Positions 24,629 to 33,525 of a stretch of DNA of 64,000 nt are shown piece after piece (position 1 is the first letter of the stretch; every line of letters starts with the position of its first letter). The DNA comes from Verrucomicrobiia bacterium. GTDB lineage: Bacteria; Verrucomicrobiota; Verrucomicrobiia; Limisphaerales; UBA11358. The stretch is taken from assembly GCA_031290985.1 (NCBI GenBank), contig JARLJW010000008.1, forward strand, positions 1 through 64,000, written 5' to 3'. The notes beneath the pieces are model-generated. The model had not been told where the DNA came from. It ran no database searches and saw only the letters and a program-made list of their open reading frames with translations. The translations under genes and the position numbers were made by a program.

Positions 24629-25597
24629 TTATTTGCGTGACTTTCCCGGGACGGCGTTGGTGGTCGGTGTTTTATGCGACCACAATATGCCCCAAAGTCC
24701 TGCGCGATTCAAGTTGCTCGTGGTGATGGCGAGATTGGCGGCGATGTTCTGCACGTTCGTGGCGAGTTCCTGATTTTGCAGCACGGTGCCGGCCAGGCCC
24801 TTCCCGGCCTGCACATCCGTTGATATCTGCTTCCAGGTGATGGTCATTTCATCGATGTTCTTCGTGGCCTCGGCAATATTCACGCTGTTGGTGGCGAGAA
24901 TGCCCTGGGCCGAATCGCCGAGCTGATTCAACTGGCCGGAGAAACGGACCAGGTTGCTGACCGCAAAGCTGACCTGCTGTCCGTTCGTGGCGAGGAGCAC
25001 GTTGATCTGGTCAACCGCGCTCACCGCCTGCACGGTAAACGCCCGCATGTTGGTCAGCGCCACACCAAAGCTGGAGAGCGTCTGGGCATTCAAAACCTGC
25101 GCGCGCAGATCGGTGACGGAGTCGTCGAGTTTTTTGGCCGTCTCATCCATGCGTTTGATGAAGCCGGCCGCGCCGCGGGCGACCTCCTGCAGGTCGAACG
25201 GCTCCTGGCATTCCACCTGGTCGCCATCCGCAAGTGTGCTGCCCTGGTTCGCCGTGGGAATCACGGAGACATATTGGTCGCCCAGGAAACCGGCCTGCTC
25301 GATCACAAAACGGGCGTCGTGATAGACCGGATATTCTTTGTAGATCTGCAACTGGATGTAGACGCTCTTGCCGTCCGGCGCCAGTTTGATCTCCTTGACC
25401 GCCCCGATCTGCACGCCGGAGAGCAACACGGTCGCACGCTCCTTCAGGCCGCCGACATTCACCGCATGCATCTTGAGCGTGATGGTGCCGCGAAAGGCGC
25501 TGGTGCCCTTGCTAAACTGCACCACGATCACCGCCAGCAGCACCAGCGCAAACAGGACAAACAGTCCGACTTTGATTTCCAAGCGCGATTTATTCAT
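24629..25597 (-). CDS. mlaD: MCE-domain lipid-transport protein MlaD
   Basis: A 322-residue periplasmic, membrane-anchored substrate-binding protein of the Mla phospholipid transport system. The N-terminal helix (KVGLFVLFALVLLAVIVVQF) is followed by an MCE domain with VGGLKERATVLLSGVQIGAVKEI and FVIEQAGFLGDQYVSVIP. The rest is a long helical region (about 140-300) rich in Asn and Thr. Such C-terminal helices form a tunnel or needle in other MCE proteins. It lies 3 bases after mlaF and directly before the PIN-TRAM gene. Confidence 0.9.
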   Translation of the reverse strand: MNKSRLEIKVGLFVLFALVLLAVIVVQFSKGTSAFRGTITLKMHAVNVGGLKERATVLLSGVQIGAVKEIKLAPDGKSVYIQLQIYKEYPVYHDARFVIEQAGFLGDQYVSVIPTANQGSTLADGDQVECQEPFDLQEVARGAAGFIKRMDETAKKLDDSVTDLRAQVLNAQTLSSFGVALTNMRAFTVQAVSAVDQINVLLATNGQQVSFAVSNLVRFSGQLNQLGDSAQGILATNSVNIAEATKNIDEMTITWKQISTDVQAGKGLAGTVLQNQELATNVQNIAANLAITTSNLNRAGLWGILWSHKTPTTNAVPGKSRK

Positions 25598-25600
25598 GGT

Positions 25601-26347
25601 TCAAAATAAAATTTCCTGCGGATCGGCCACGCCGTCGACAAATTGCCGCACGACCGGATCCTGCGAGCCAAAAAACTCCTCGGGCGTGCCGTGCGCATAC
25701 ATCTTTTTCTCATGCAGCAGCATCACGTGGTTGCCCACGCGCCGCGCGCTGCGCATGTCATGCGTGACGACCACCGTGGTGACGTTAAAATGATCGCGCA
25801 CGCGGATGATCAACTTGTCGATGCTGTCCGAGACGATCGGGTCCAGGCCGGTCGTCGGTTCATCATACAGGATGATCTGCGGCTCGTAAACGATGGCCCG
25901 GGCCAGGCCCACACGCTTGCGCATGCCGCCGGACAATTCGGCCGGCTTTTTCTTTTCCGTGCCGGGCAGATCCACAACTTCCAGCGCCTTGGCCACCCGC
26001 GTGCAGATCTCCCCGGCCGTGTATTTGCCCTTGCGCTCCAGCGGAAACGCCACGTTCTCGGCCACGGTCATCGAATCGAAGAGCGCCGCGCCCTGGAAAA
26101 CCATGCCGAATTTTTCACGCACCCGCAGCAACTGGCGCTCGGTCATGCGGGAGATGTTTTCGCCGTCCACCAGCACGTCCCCGCTGTCCGGCTGGAGCAG
26201 GCCGATGAGATGTTTCAACAAAACGCTCTTGCCGCCACCGCTGCGCCCGATGATGACCACGGATTCGCCGGTTTCGATGCGCAGATCCACGCCGTCCAGG
26301 ATCAACTGCGGGCCAAAGCTCTTTTTCAATGCGCGCGTCTCGATCAT
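25601..26347 (-). CDS. mlaF: MlaF-type ABC transporter ATPase
   Basis: A 248-residue ATPase powering phospholipid transfer. I start at MIETRALKKSF (26347), which overlaps the mlaE stop by four bases; the track's longer frame reads through mlaE. Walker A is GRSGGGKS at about 34-41, the Q-loop is near FGMVFQGAALFDS, the signature is LSGGMRKRVGLARA, Walker B is IILYDEPTTGLD, and the switch His is in VVVTHDM. Length and the GAALFDSMTV segment match MlaF/Ttg2A. Confidence 0.93.
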   Translation of the reverse strand: MIETRALKKSFGPQLILDGVDLRIETGESVVIIGRSGGGKSVLLKHLIGLLQPDSGDVLVDGENISRMTERQLLRVREKFGMVFQGAALFDSMTVAENVAFPLERKGKYTAGEICTRVAKALEVVDLPGTEKKKPAELSGGMRKRVGLARAIVYEPQIILYDEPTTGLDPIVSDSIDKLIIRVRDHFNVTTVVVTHDMRSARRVGNHVMLLHEKKMYAHGTPEEFFGSQDPVVRQFVDGVADPQEILF

Positions 26348-27129
26348 ATGCCCAGGATGACGCAGATCTGTTCGAGCGTGAGCGTCAGGAAAAAGTTGGT
26401 GACGAGGATGGTGATGGACGCATAGACCACCGCCTCGGTGGTGGCGCGCCCGACGCCCTCCGCGCCATTCACACACGAAAGCCCCTTGTAACAGCCGATG
26501 AGCGCGATGATGCCCCCGTACACGACGGATTTGATGAGGCCGATCATCACGTCGGAATTATGCGAGTATTTGAGCATGTTGTACCACGCGTACGCCGGAT
26601 CGATACCCAGCAGGCCCACCCCCACAAAGTAGCTGGCGATGATGCCGATGCTCATGGATTCAATGGTGAGCAGCGGCAGCGCGATGTTCGCCGCGATCAG
26701 GCGCGGCACCACAAGGTAATCAATCGGATGCGTCGCCAGCGTGCGCAAGGCGTCGATCTGTTCCGTCACGCGCATGGTGCCCAGCTCCGCGGCGATGGCC
26801 GCGCCCACCCGGCCCGCCACCATCAGCGCCGTCAGCACGGGGCCGAGTTCGCTGCACATCGAGACGCTCACCACCGCCAGCGTGGCGGTGTCCATCTTGA
26901 CCTTGTGGAACTGGAAATATGTCTGCGCCGCAAGCACCATGCCGGTGAAGGCGCCAGTGACCAGCACGACCGACTGCGATTTGACGCCGATAAAATAAAC
27001 CTGGTAGATGAGGTCGCGCCGGGAAAACTTGAACGTGAGGCAGGAGGCGATGGCGTCGCGCGACAACAGGGCGATGCGGCCCAAGCCAATGAGCCATTCG
27101 CCGATCCAGGTGCGCATTAAAAAATCCAT
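26344..27129 (-). CDS. mlaE: MlaE-type ABC transporter permease
   Basis: A 261-residue inner-membrane permease of the MlaE family, exchanging phospholipids with the outer membrane through MlaD. It contains the family core GAFTGMVLAAQTYFQF, ELGPVLTALMVAGRVGAAIAAELGTMRVTEQIDAL, and the helix-rich C-terminal part. The EQIDAL motif contacts the ATPase. It is first in an operon of six tightly spaced or overlapping genes. The 285 bases upstream separate it divergently from fucI and should hold both promoters. Confidence 0.93.
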   Translation of the reverse strand: MDFLMRTWIGEWLIGLGRIALLSRDAIASCLTFKFSRRDLIYQVYFIGVKSQSVVLVTGAFTGMVLAAQTYFQFHKVKMDTATLAVVSVSMCSELGPVLTALMVAGRVGAAIAAELGTMRVTEQIDALRTLATHPIDYLVVPRLIAANIALPLLTIESMSIGIIASYFVGVGLLGIDPAYAWYNMLKYSHNSDVMIGLIKSVVYGGIIALIGCYKGLSCVNGAEGVGRATTEAVVYASITILVTNFFLTLTLEQICVILGI

Positions 27130-27379
27130 CGCGGATGAAAGCTAACAAAGGCCTCCGCATTTTGCCAGCGCGGGAAACGAAAATGTCTTGGCCGAAGTCC
27201 GCCATTTTTAAGCGACCCGTTTGGAACCGGCCCCGCGGTGATAAACGGCGGCAGGGTCGCAGCGCGGCCCCGCCCGCCCGCCGGGAACGAAGTAGAACAA
27301 ACGTTGGCCCCCGGATTGGCTTGCGTTTTGGTCGCGCAGGAATTCTAATTCTGCTTCACCGACACATAAAAGTTACAAT

Positions 27380-27400
27380 CATTGTTTAACGCAAACGATT
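27380..27400. promoter_or_regulatory. Possible LacI-type operator ahead of fucI
   Basis: The sequence TTGTTTAACGCAAACGATT is an imperfect palindrome centred on CG, with matched GTTT and AAAC arms, resembling operators of LacI/GalR-type sugar regulators. It lies 15-35 bases before the fucI start in an AT-rich stretch. The match is imperfect and no regulator gene is nearby. Confidence 0.3.
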
Positions 27401-27414
27401 ATTTTTATAAAAAT

Positions 27415-29199
27415 ATGAAACTCTCCGTCTTCAACGGTTCCCTCCCCAAGATCGGCATCCGGCCCACGATCGACGGCCGCCTCGGCGGCGTCCGCGAGTC
27501 GCTCGAAAAGCAAACGATGGACATGGCGAAGTCCGCCGCAAAACTGATTTCGGCCAGCCTGCGCTATCCGAACGGCCAGCCGGTCGAATGCGTGATTGCC
27601 GACACGTGCATCGGCGGCGTGGCCGAAGCCTCGGCCTGCGCGGAGAAATTTGCCCGGGAAAATGTCGGCGCGTCGCTCACGGTCACGCCCTGCTGGTGCT
27701 ACGGCAGCGAGACGATGGACATGAATGCGTCCATCCCCAAGGCCGTGTGGGGTTTCAACGGCACGGAACGGCCCGGCGCGGTGTATCTGGCGGCGGTGCT
27801 GGCCGGGCACACGCAGAAGGGCATTCCGGCGTTCAGCATCTACGGGCGCGAGGTCCAGGATGGCGGCGACAAGTCCATCCCCGCCGATGTGCAGGAAAAA
27901 ATCCTCCGATTCGCCCGCGCCGGCCTCGCCGTTGCGCTGATGCGCGGCAAATCTTATCTGGGCATGGGCGGCGTCTCGATGGGCATTGCCGGCTCGATCG
28001 TGGACCAGCCGTTCTTTGAAGAGTACCTGGGGATGCGCGTCGAGACGATCGACATGACGGAATTCCTGCGCCGCATGGACAAGGGCATTTACGATCAGGA
28101 CGAATATAAAAAGGCGCTGGCTTGGGTTAAGCAGAACTGTCCGGAAGGCAAGGATTACAATTCGGCCAAAACCAAGCGCTCCCGCAAACAGCTCAACAGC
28201 GAATGGGAAAAATCCGTGAAGATGGCGCTCATCGCGCGCGATTTGATGGTCGGCAACCCCAAGCTCGCCAAGATGGGTTTTGGCGAGGAGGCGCACGGCC
28301 ATAACGCCATCGCGTCCGGTTTTCAAGGCCAGCGCCAATGGACGGATTACCAGCCGAACGGCGATTTCCTGGAAGCCATCCTCAACACGTCGTTCGACTG
28401 GAACGGCATCCGCGCGCCGTACATTGTGGCGACGGAAAATGACTGCCTCAACGGAACTTCGATGCTGTTCGGCCACCTGCTCACGAACACGGCGCAGATT
28501 TTTGCCGATGTGCGGACGTATTGGAGCGCGGATTCCGTGAAGCGCGTTTCCGGCCACACGCTTGCCGGCCACGCATCGGGCGGCATCCTGCACCTCATCA
28601 ATTCCGGATCGGCGACGCTTGACGGCACGGGCCAGCAATCGCTCAACGGCCAGCCGGTGATGAAACCATTCTGGGAAATCACGGGGGCCGAGGCGAAGAA
28701 ATGCCTGGCGGCGACGTCGTGGCATCCGTCCATCACGGAATATTTCCCCGGCGGCGGCTGGAGCTCGCGGTTCCTCTCGCGCGGCGGCATGCCGGTGACG
28801 ATGTGCCGTTTGAATCTCGTCAAGGGCCTCGGCGCGGCGTTGCAGATCGCGGAAGGCTGGACGGTGGATCTGCCGGAAAAAGTCCATGACACGCTCGACC
28901 AGCGCACGAACCCGACCTGGCCGACGACGTGGTTTGCGCCGCGGCTCACCGGCCATGGCGCGTTCCGCGATGTCTATTCCGTGATGAACAACTGGGGGGC
29001 GAACCATGGCGCCATCAGCTACGGCCACATCGGCGCGGACCTGATTTCATTGGCCTCCATGCTGCGTATCCCGGTCTACATGCACAACGTGGCGAACGAC
29101 CAGGTTTTCCGCCCGAGCGCCTGGGCGGCGTTCGGCACGCAATGTCTGGAAAGCGCCGACTACCGCGCGTGCGCCAACTTCGGGCCGCTGTACGCGTAA
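27415..29199 (+). CDS. fucI: L-fucose isomerase
   Basis: Cytoplasmic aldose-ketose isomerase converting L-fucose to L-fuculose (and often D-arabinose to D-ribulose). The 594-residue product from MKLSVFNG matches the usual length. Family stretches include [65 protein letters not shown] and [19 protein letters not shown]. The ORF track start at 27382 is discarded because it lies in the operator-like AT-rich leader. No fuculokinase or aldolase is found in the window, so the rest of the pathway must be elsewhere. Confidence 0.95.
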   Translation: MKLSVFNGSLPKIGIRPTIDGRLGGVRESLEKQTMDMAKSAAKLISASLRYPNGQPVECVIADTCIGGVAEASACAEKFARENVGASLTVTPCWCYGSETMDMNASIPKAVWGFNGTERPGAVYLAAVLAGHTQKGIPAFSIYGREVQDGGDKSIPADVQEKILRFARAGLAVALMRGKSYLGMGGVSMGIAGSIVDQPFFEEYLGMRVETIDMTEFLRRMDKGIYDQDEYKKALAWVKQNCPEGKDYNSAKTKRSRKQLNSEWEKSVKMALIARDLMVGNPKLAKMGFGEEAHGHNAIASGFQGQRQWTDYQPNGDFLEAILNTSFDWNGIRAPYIVATENDCLNGTSMLFGHLLTNTAQIFADVRTYWSADSVKRVSGHTLAGHASGGILHLINSGSATLDGTGQQSLNGQPVMKPFWEITGAEAKKCLAATSWHPSITEYFPGGGWSSRFLSRGGMPVTMCRLNLVKGLGAALQIAEGWTVDLPEKVHDTLDQRTNPTWPTTWFAPRLTGHGAFRDVYSVMNNWGANHGAISYGHIGADLISLASMLRIPVYMHNVANDQVFRPSAWAAFGTQCLESADYRACANFGPLYA

Positions 29200-29404
29200 A
29201 TACTTCGCTGGCGGTGGGCATGGTCGCAGCGCGACAAACTCCACCAGCCAGCTTTGCAATCGGGCACCCCTCACCTTAACCCTCTCCCCTCCGAGGGGCG
29301 AGGGAACTGCGTTGGGTAGACGGGAACGCACGACCAGGAGTTGCGCAGCGATTTTTGATCTTTGCTACAGAGCAGCTGGACAACCTGCCCACCACCGGTA
29401 TCGC
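29200..29404. repeat. Convergent gap with a dispersed hairpin repeat
   Basis: Contains CTCACCTTAACCCTCTCCCC followed by a near-perfect inverted repeat, CCTCTCCCCTC facing GAGGGGCGAGG (29281-29303). A related element occurs near 40126-40190. It may serve as the terminator between the convergent fucI and oxidoreductase genes. Confidence 0.5.
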
Positions 29405-30817
29405 TCAGGCGATGCCGGCCTTTTTCAACACCAGCTCAATGTCATATTCCGGCTTGCGGGATTTGCGACCGCGCAGGGCATTGGCGGCGTCATCGCCGGC
29501 AAACATTTCCGTGGCGACATCCCAGGTCAACTTGCGGCTGAGCTTCATGCTGATCCACGCGGCGGCGCAGGCTTGCAGGCTGCGCGCAGATTGCTGGATC
29601 GGCGCGATGGGCTGGCGGTTGGCCACGATGCTTTCAAGCCAGTTGCCATGATGCGTCCGGCTCGGCATCCAGCGGACGGCCTGATCGTCCAACGGTAAAA
29701 GAATCTTCGGATTGCTGGCGCGCAACGGCTTCAGGGCCTCGCGGCCGGCCGGGGTGGTCGGATCGCTGGCGGTGACCTTCTCCTCGCTGCGCGTACAAAA
29801 GACCCAGCCTTCATCGCCTTCAAACCGGATGCCCATCTCATGTTTGTTGTCGAGAATGACCGACACGTTTTTGGGGTAAAGCAGGTCGACGTGGTATTTG
29901 GTGTGAACCGTCCACGCGTCGTTTTTCATGAACTCCGCATGGGCATCCACGGTGAGCGGCCCGCCGAGTTCCTGGCCCATGGCCCAGTGCGCGATGTCGA
30001 TGTGGTGCGCACCCCAGTTGGTAATCATGCCCAGGCCGAAATCTTCCGTGGTGATCCAGCCGGGCCGGCCCTCCAGTTTGTCCTGCGGATGGACGCGGCG
30101 CTCCATGTAGGGCTGTTCCGGCGCGGAGCCGAGCCAGCGTTCGTAATCCAGATTGGCCGGCACGGGCATGGGTTCAGGCGGGTGACCGCAGGGCTTGTCG
30201 AGGCCGATGCCGATCTTGATAGTCTTGAGCTGGCCAATGCGGCCGTTGCGCACGGCCTCGCTCGCGGCGCGGAAACTTTTCCAGGGACGCTCCGAGCGCT
30301 GCTGGGAACCGGTCTGCAAGATGATTTTTTTCGCCTCCACCGCGCGGCGCAGCGCGATGGACTCAACGATGTTGTAGGTGACGGGCTTCTGGACGTAGAT
30401 GTGCTTGCCGGCGAGCGCGGCCTCGATGGCGACGAGTGCGTGTGAATGATCCGGCACGGTGACGACGACGGCATCGATGTCCGGCGAGGCCAGCACATCG
30501 TGGTAATCGTGAAACGTCTTCACCTTCACACCAGACTCGCCCCGCTTGGTGTAATAATCCTCCGCCATGGCCTTGCCCTCGGCGAGACGGTGCGCATCCA
30601 GGTCGCACACGGCCACGACGCGGGCGAGCGGCTCGGTCAGGACGTTGCCCATGTCGCTGCGGCCCATGCGGCCGCAACCGATCTGCGCGACGTTGATCTT
30701 CTTGCTGGGAGCGTCCGCGCCGAGCAGGCGCGAAGGGATGATGCTGGGCAGCAGGATCAACCCGGCGGCCCCGCCCAAAGATGTCTTGATGAACCCGCGA
30801 CGTGATTGGCTTTTCAT
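29405..30817 (-). CDS. Tat-exported Gfo/Idh/MocA family oxidoreductase
   Basis: A 470-residue NAD(P)-dependent sugar or cyclitol oxidoreductase. The N-terminus is a Tat signal (SRRGFIKTSLGGAAGLILL), so the enzyme is exported with its cofactor. The Rossmann motif is VAQIGCGRMGRSDMG; the conserved lysine region is GKHIYVQKPVTYN; the C-terminal domain contains MITNWGAHHIDIAHWAMG. Tat-exported members are very common in Verrucomicrobia and Planctomycetes. It lies 18 bases after the ThuA-DUF1080 gene on the same strand, and such pairs are thought to act in 3-keto-glycoside metabolism. Confidence 0.9.
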   Translation of the reverse strand: MKSQSRRGFIKTSLGGAAGLILLPSIIPSRLLGADAPSKKINVAQIGCGRMGRSDMGNVLTEPLARVVAVCDLDAHRLAEGKAMAEDYYTKRGESGVKVKTFHDYHDVLASPDIDAVVVTVPDHSHALVAIEAALAGKHIYVQKPVTYNIVESIALRRAVEAKKIILQTGSQQRSERPWKSFRAASEAVRNGRIGQLKTIKIGIGLDKPCGHPPEPMPVPANLDYERWLGSAPEQPYMERRVHPQDKLEGRPGWITTEDFGLGMITNWGAHHIDIAHWAMGQELGGPLTVDAHAEFMKNDAWTVHTKYHVDLLYPKNVSVILDNKHEMGIRFEGDEGWVFCTRSEEKVTASDPTTPAGREALKPLRASNPKILLPLDDQAVRWMPSRTHHGNWLESIVANRQPIAPIQQSARSLQACAAAWISMKLSRKLTWDVATEMFAGDDAANALRGRKSRKPEYDIELVLKKAGIA

Positions 30818-30835
30818 GTTGGTCAGACGCGACGC

Positions 30836-32473
30836 TTAGTTGGCCGGGAGTTCGCGGAGCTTGAGGTTGCGGAAGGAGGCTTCGCTGCCGTGTTCCTGCA
30901 GGAGGATGTGGCCGTCCGCCCATTCACCGAAGTCGGGGATGTTTTTAAATTTGCTCAGGGCGACCGTGGCGCGGAACGCCGCCGAGCCGCGGTCAAATTC
31001 CACCGTCTTTTCGCCGTTGAGCCAGAACTCGACGTGCTTGCCCTGCGACACGATGCGCGCATGGTTCCATTCGCCCACCGGCATGACTTTTTTGTCCTTG
31101 GGCGCGGGAATCAAGTCATAGAGCGAACCCAGCGTGCGGTCGCCATTGCGACCGAGTTTCGCATCGGGATGGTTCACATCGTCGAGAATCTGATATTCCA
31201 TGCCGATGGCCGAGCCGGTGGCGGTCGGCTTGCCGGTCACCTTGTCAATCGGCGAGAGGTTCGGCTGCACAAAGATCTTGATGCCGCTGTTGCAACCAAT
31301 GGTGGTCTTGAAATCGGCGGTGAGCTCGAAGTTGGCGTAGCGGTCGAGCGTGATGATGTCGCCGCCGGCCTGGGCCTCGGCGTTGCCGGAGGAGATGACC
31401 TTGAGCTCGCCGTCCGAAAGCGACCAGCTCTTGGTGGGAAACTCATCATTCTTCGGGCTGCGCCAGCCGGCGGTGGTCTTGCCGTCCCAGAGCAATTTCC
31501 AGCCGGCGGCCTTTTCCTGTGCGGTCAAAGTATTCGGGGCGGCGGCAGCGGAATTTTTGGCCGGGGCGGGCTTCGGTTCGACATACGACGGGTTGGTGTA
31601 AGCGCCGGGAGCGGCCGTCTTGAGATTCGGGGTGATGTCCGCCGTGACTTCGCCGAGCGCCCATTTGATGCCGCCAACCAGGATGTCCTGAAAGAGCGGG
31701 TTGGTCCAAACGTCCTCGCGATGGCCCATCGAGGTGTACCACACGCGGCCTTTGCCTTCCATCCGCGCCCAGGTGTTGGGATACGGCGGACGCTGATACA
31801 TGGGGCCTTTCATGTGCGGCGCATCAATCACGGTGAGCACGTGGATATCCGGCGCGAAGTCCTTGAGCGAATACCACTCCTCATTGAAGGCAAAGCTTGC
31901 ACCCGCCTTTTCAAAGCCGGGAAAGCCCGGGTCGGTCACGGCGTTGGTCGCCACCTGCTGCGCGCCATGGATGATGAATTCGCCGCCGATGAAGCGCACG
32001 TAATCATCGGCCTTTTCGCCGTGGTTCACATAGCGATCCGGCCCCTTCTTCGATTCATCGGCCGTGTGGAAGGTGTCGTCCGCGGCGTGGGTGCCGATGA
32101 AGCCTTTGCCGGCGCGCACGTAATCGAAGAGCGCCTGTTTGCCGGCGGGGGTCATGGGCGGCTGTTTGTCGGTGCCTTCGGTGCACAGGTCGCCGGTGGT
32201 ATAGAAGAACACGGCGTCAAACTGGTTCAGATAATCGGGGCTGAATTTGGAGCCGTCCTTGGAGAAGGTGAACTCCCAGCCGTTTTTCTGGCCGAGTTCC
32301 AGCAGCACCTTCTCGGCGAAACTGGGCTGGCCGTTCTTCCACGAAATGACGGAATGCTCGTAGCCGCTGGATTTGGTGAAAAAGAGGATCTTTTTGGGCG
32401 CGGCGGAGGCCGTGAGCACCGTGGCAAGGAGGAAAAGGGCGAGGACAAGGACACCCGGTTTAAATAGACGCAT
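30836..32473 (-). CDS. Secreted ThuA and DUF1080 (3-keto-disaccharide hydrolase) fusion
   Basis: A 545-residue fusion starting at MRLFKPGVLVLALFLLAT, a signal peptide; the longer frame start is discarded. Residues about 24-265 are a ThuA domain, a class I glutamine amidotransferase-like fold (ILFFTKSSGYEHSVI, FVGTHAADDTFH-like FIGTHAADDTFH, DIHVLTVID). After a Pro/Ala-rich linker, residues about 320-545 form a DUF1080 concanavalin-like domain (GWKLLWDGKTTAGWRS, FELTADFKTTIGCNSGIKIF, GMEYQILDD, LQEHGSEASFRNLKLREL). DUF1080 members include 3-keto-disaccharide hydrolases. Genes transcribed as a pair with the Gfo/Idh/MocA oxidoreductase fit an oxidation-then-cleavage route. Confidence 0.9.
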   Translation of the reverse strand: MRLFKPGVLVLALFLLATVLTASAAPKKILFFTKSSGYEHSVISWKNGQPSFAEKVLLELGQKNGWEFTFSKDGSKFSPDYLNQFDAVFFYTTGDLCTEGTDKQPPMTPAGKQALFDYVRAGKGFIGTHAADDTFHTADESKKGPDRYVNHGEKADDYVRFIGGEFIIHGAQQVATNAVTDPGFPGFEKAGASFAFNEEWYSLKDFAPDIHVLTVIDAPHMKGPMYQRPPYPNTWARMEGKGRVWYTSMGHREDVWTNPLFQDILVGGIKWALGEVTADITPNLKTAAPGAYTNPSYVEPKPAPAKNSAAAAPNTLTAQEKAAGWKLLWDGKTTAGWRSPKNDEFPTKSWSLSDGELKVISSGNAEAQAGGDIITLDRYANFELTADFKTTIGCNSGIKIFVQPNLSPIDKVTGKPTATGSAIGMEYQILDDVNHPDAKLGRNGDRTLGSLYDLIPAPKDKKVMPVGEWNHARIVSQGKHVEFWLNGEKTVEFDRGSAAFRATVALSKFKNIPDFGEWADGHILLQEHGSEASFRNLKLRELPAN

Positions 32474-32640
32474 ATATGATTTCAAGATTGTCGCTGGATG
32501 GACGCCCGCCGGGCGGACGACGTTACAGCCTGGTTCAGGTATAAATTTTGGTGAACCACTGCGAAAGCGCAACTGAACATTTGTTGTATTTTATATGGCG
32601 GTGCTTTATTTCTGACCGCGCCCAAGCCAGAATAGCATTC

Positions 32641-33525
32641 ATGCAAGACCTGATCGCCAAAGCCGCGACGCTGCTCGAAGCGCTGCCGTACATCCAGAAG
32701 TTCAGCGGGGAAACGTTTGTCGTGAAATACGGCGGCAGTTTCATGGATTCGCCGGATCCGGCGGTGCGCAACGGCGTGGCGCGGGACATCGTTTTTCTCG
32801 AGGCGGTGGAGATCAACCCGGTCGTGGTGCACGGCGGCGGCAAGGCCATCACCCGCGCGATGGAAAAGTCCGGGCTGAAGGCCAATTTCATCCAGGGCCA
32901 GCGCGTCACGGACGAGGCCACGGCACAGATCGTGGATGACGTCCTCTCCCGCGAAATCAACCCCGAGGTGGTCCGGGCCATCAATGCCCTGGGCGGCCAG
33001 GCGGTCGGGTTTGCCGGCCCGGACATCTTCAAATGCAAAAAACTGCTGCTCGACAACAAGGAACGGCCGGGCGAAAAAATTGACATCGGCTACGTCGGCG
33101 AAGTCACCGAGGTCAATGTCGCGCCGCTGAAGGAATCCATGTGGTGCGGCTTCACGCCGGTCATCAGCCCGACGGCGCGCGGCGAGGATGGAAAGATTTA
33201 CAACTGCAACGCCGACGTGGCCGCCGCCATGTGCGCCATCGCGCTGAACGCCAAGCGGCTCGTCTTCATGAGCGACGTGCCCGGCCTGATGCGCGATCCC
33301 AAGGACCCGGCCACGCTCATCGCGCATCTGCATACCGGCGAAGTTCCCGGGCTCAAGGCCGCCGGCATCGTGGACAAGGGCATGATCCCGAAGGTGGACA
33401 GCGCCGTGGCCGCCATCAAGTCGGGCGTGGAAAAAGTGTCCTTCGTGGACGGACGCGTGCCGCACTCCGTATTGATGGAAATCTTCACGGATGCGGGCGT
33501 CGGCACCGAAGTCGTGCTCGGATGA
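32641..33525 (+). CDS. argB: Acetylglutamate kinase
   Basis: Second enzyme of arginine biosynthesis, phosphorylating N-acetylglutamate with ATP. The 294-residue product starts at MQDLIAKAATLLEALPYIQKF; the earlier track start is within the divergent promoter region. Motifs are FVVKYGGSFMDS (nucleotide-binding glycine loop with Lys), VVHGGGKAITRAM (substrate glycine loop), and VPGLMRDPKDPATL plus GGMIPKVD-like GMIPKVDSAVAAI near the C-terminus. It shares a four-base ATGA overlap with the following GH20-like lipoprotein gene. argD and argF lie 5 and 7 kb downstream. Confidence 0.95.
   Translation: MQDLIAKAATLLEALPYIQKFSGETFVVKYGGSFMDSPDPAVRNGVARDIVFLEAVEINPVVVHGGGKAITRAMEKSGLKANFIQGQRVTDEATAQIVDDVLSREINPEVVRAINALGGQAVGFAGPDIFKCKKLLLDNKERPGEKIDIGYVGEVTEVNVAPLKESMWCGFTPVISPTARGEDGKIYNCNADVAAAMCAIALNAKRLVFMSDVPGLMRDPKDPATLIAHLHTGEVPGLKAAGIVDKGMIPKVDSAVAAIKSGVEKVSFVDGRVPHSVLMEIFTDAGVGTEVVLG

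Noticed and set aside
27379-29028. 549-residue minus ORF
   Set aside because: Antisense to fucI, whose identity is secure.
30806-32467. 553-residue plus ORF
   Set aside because: Antisense to the ThuA-DUF1080 gene.
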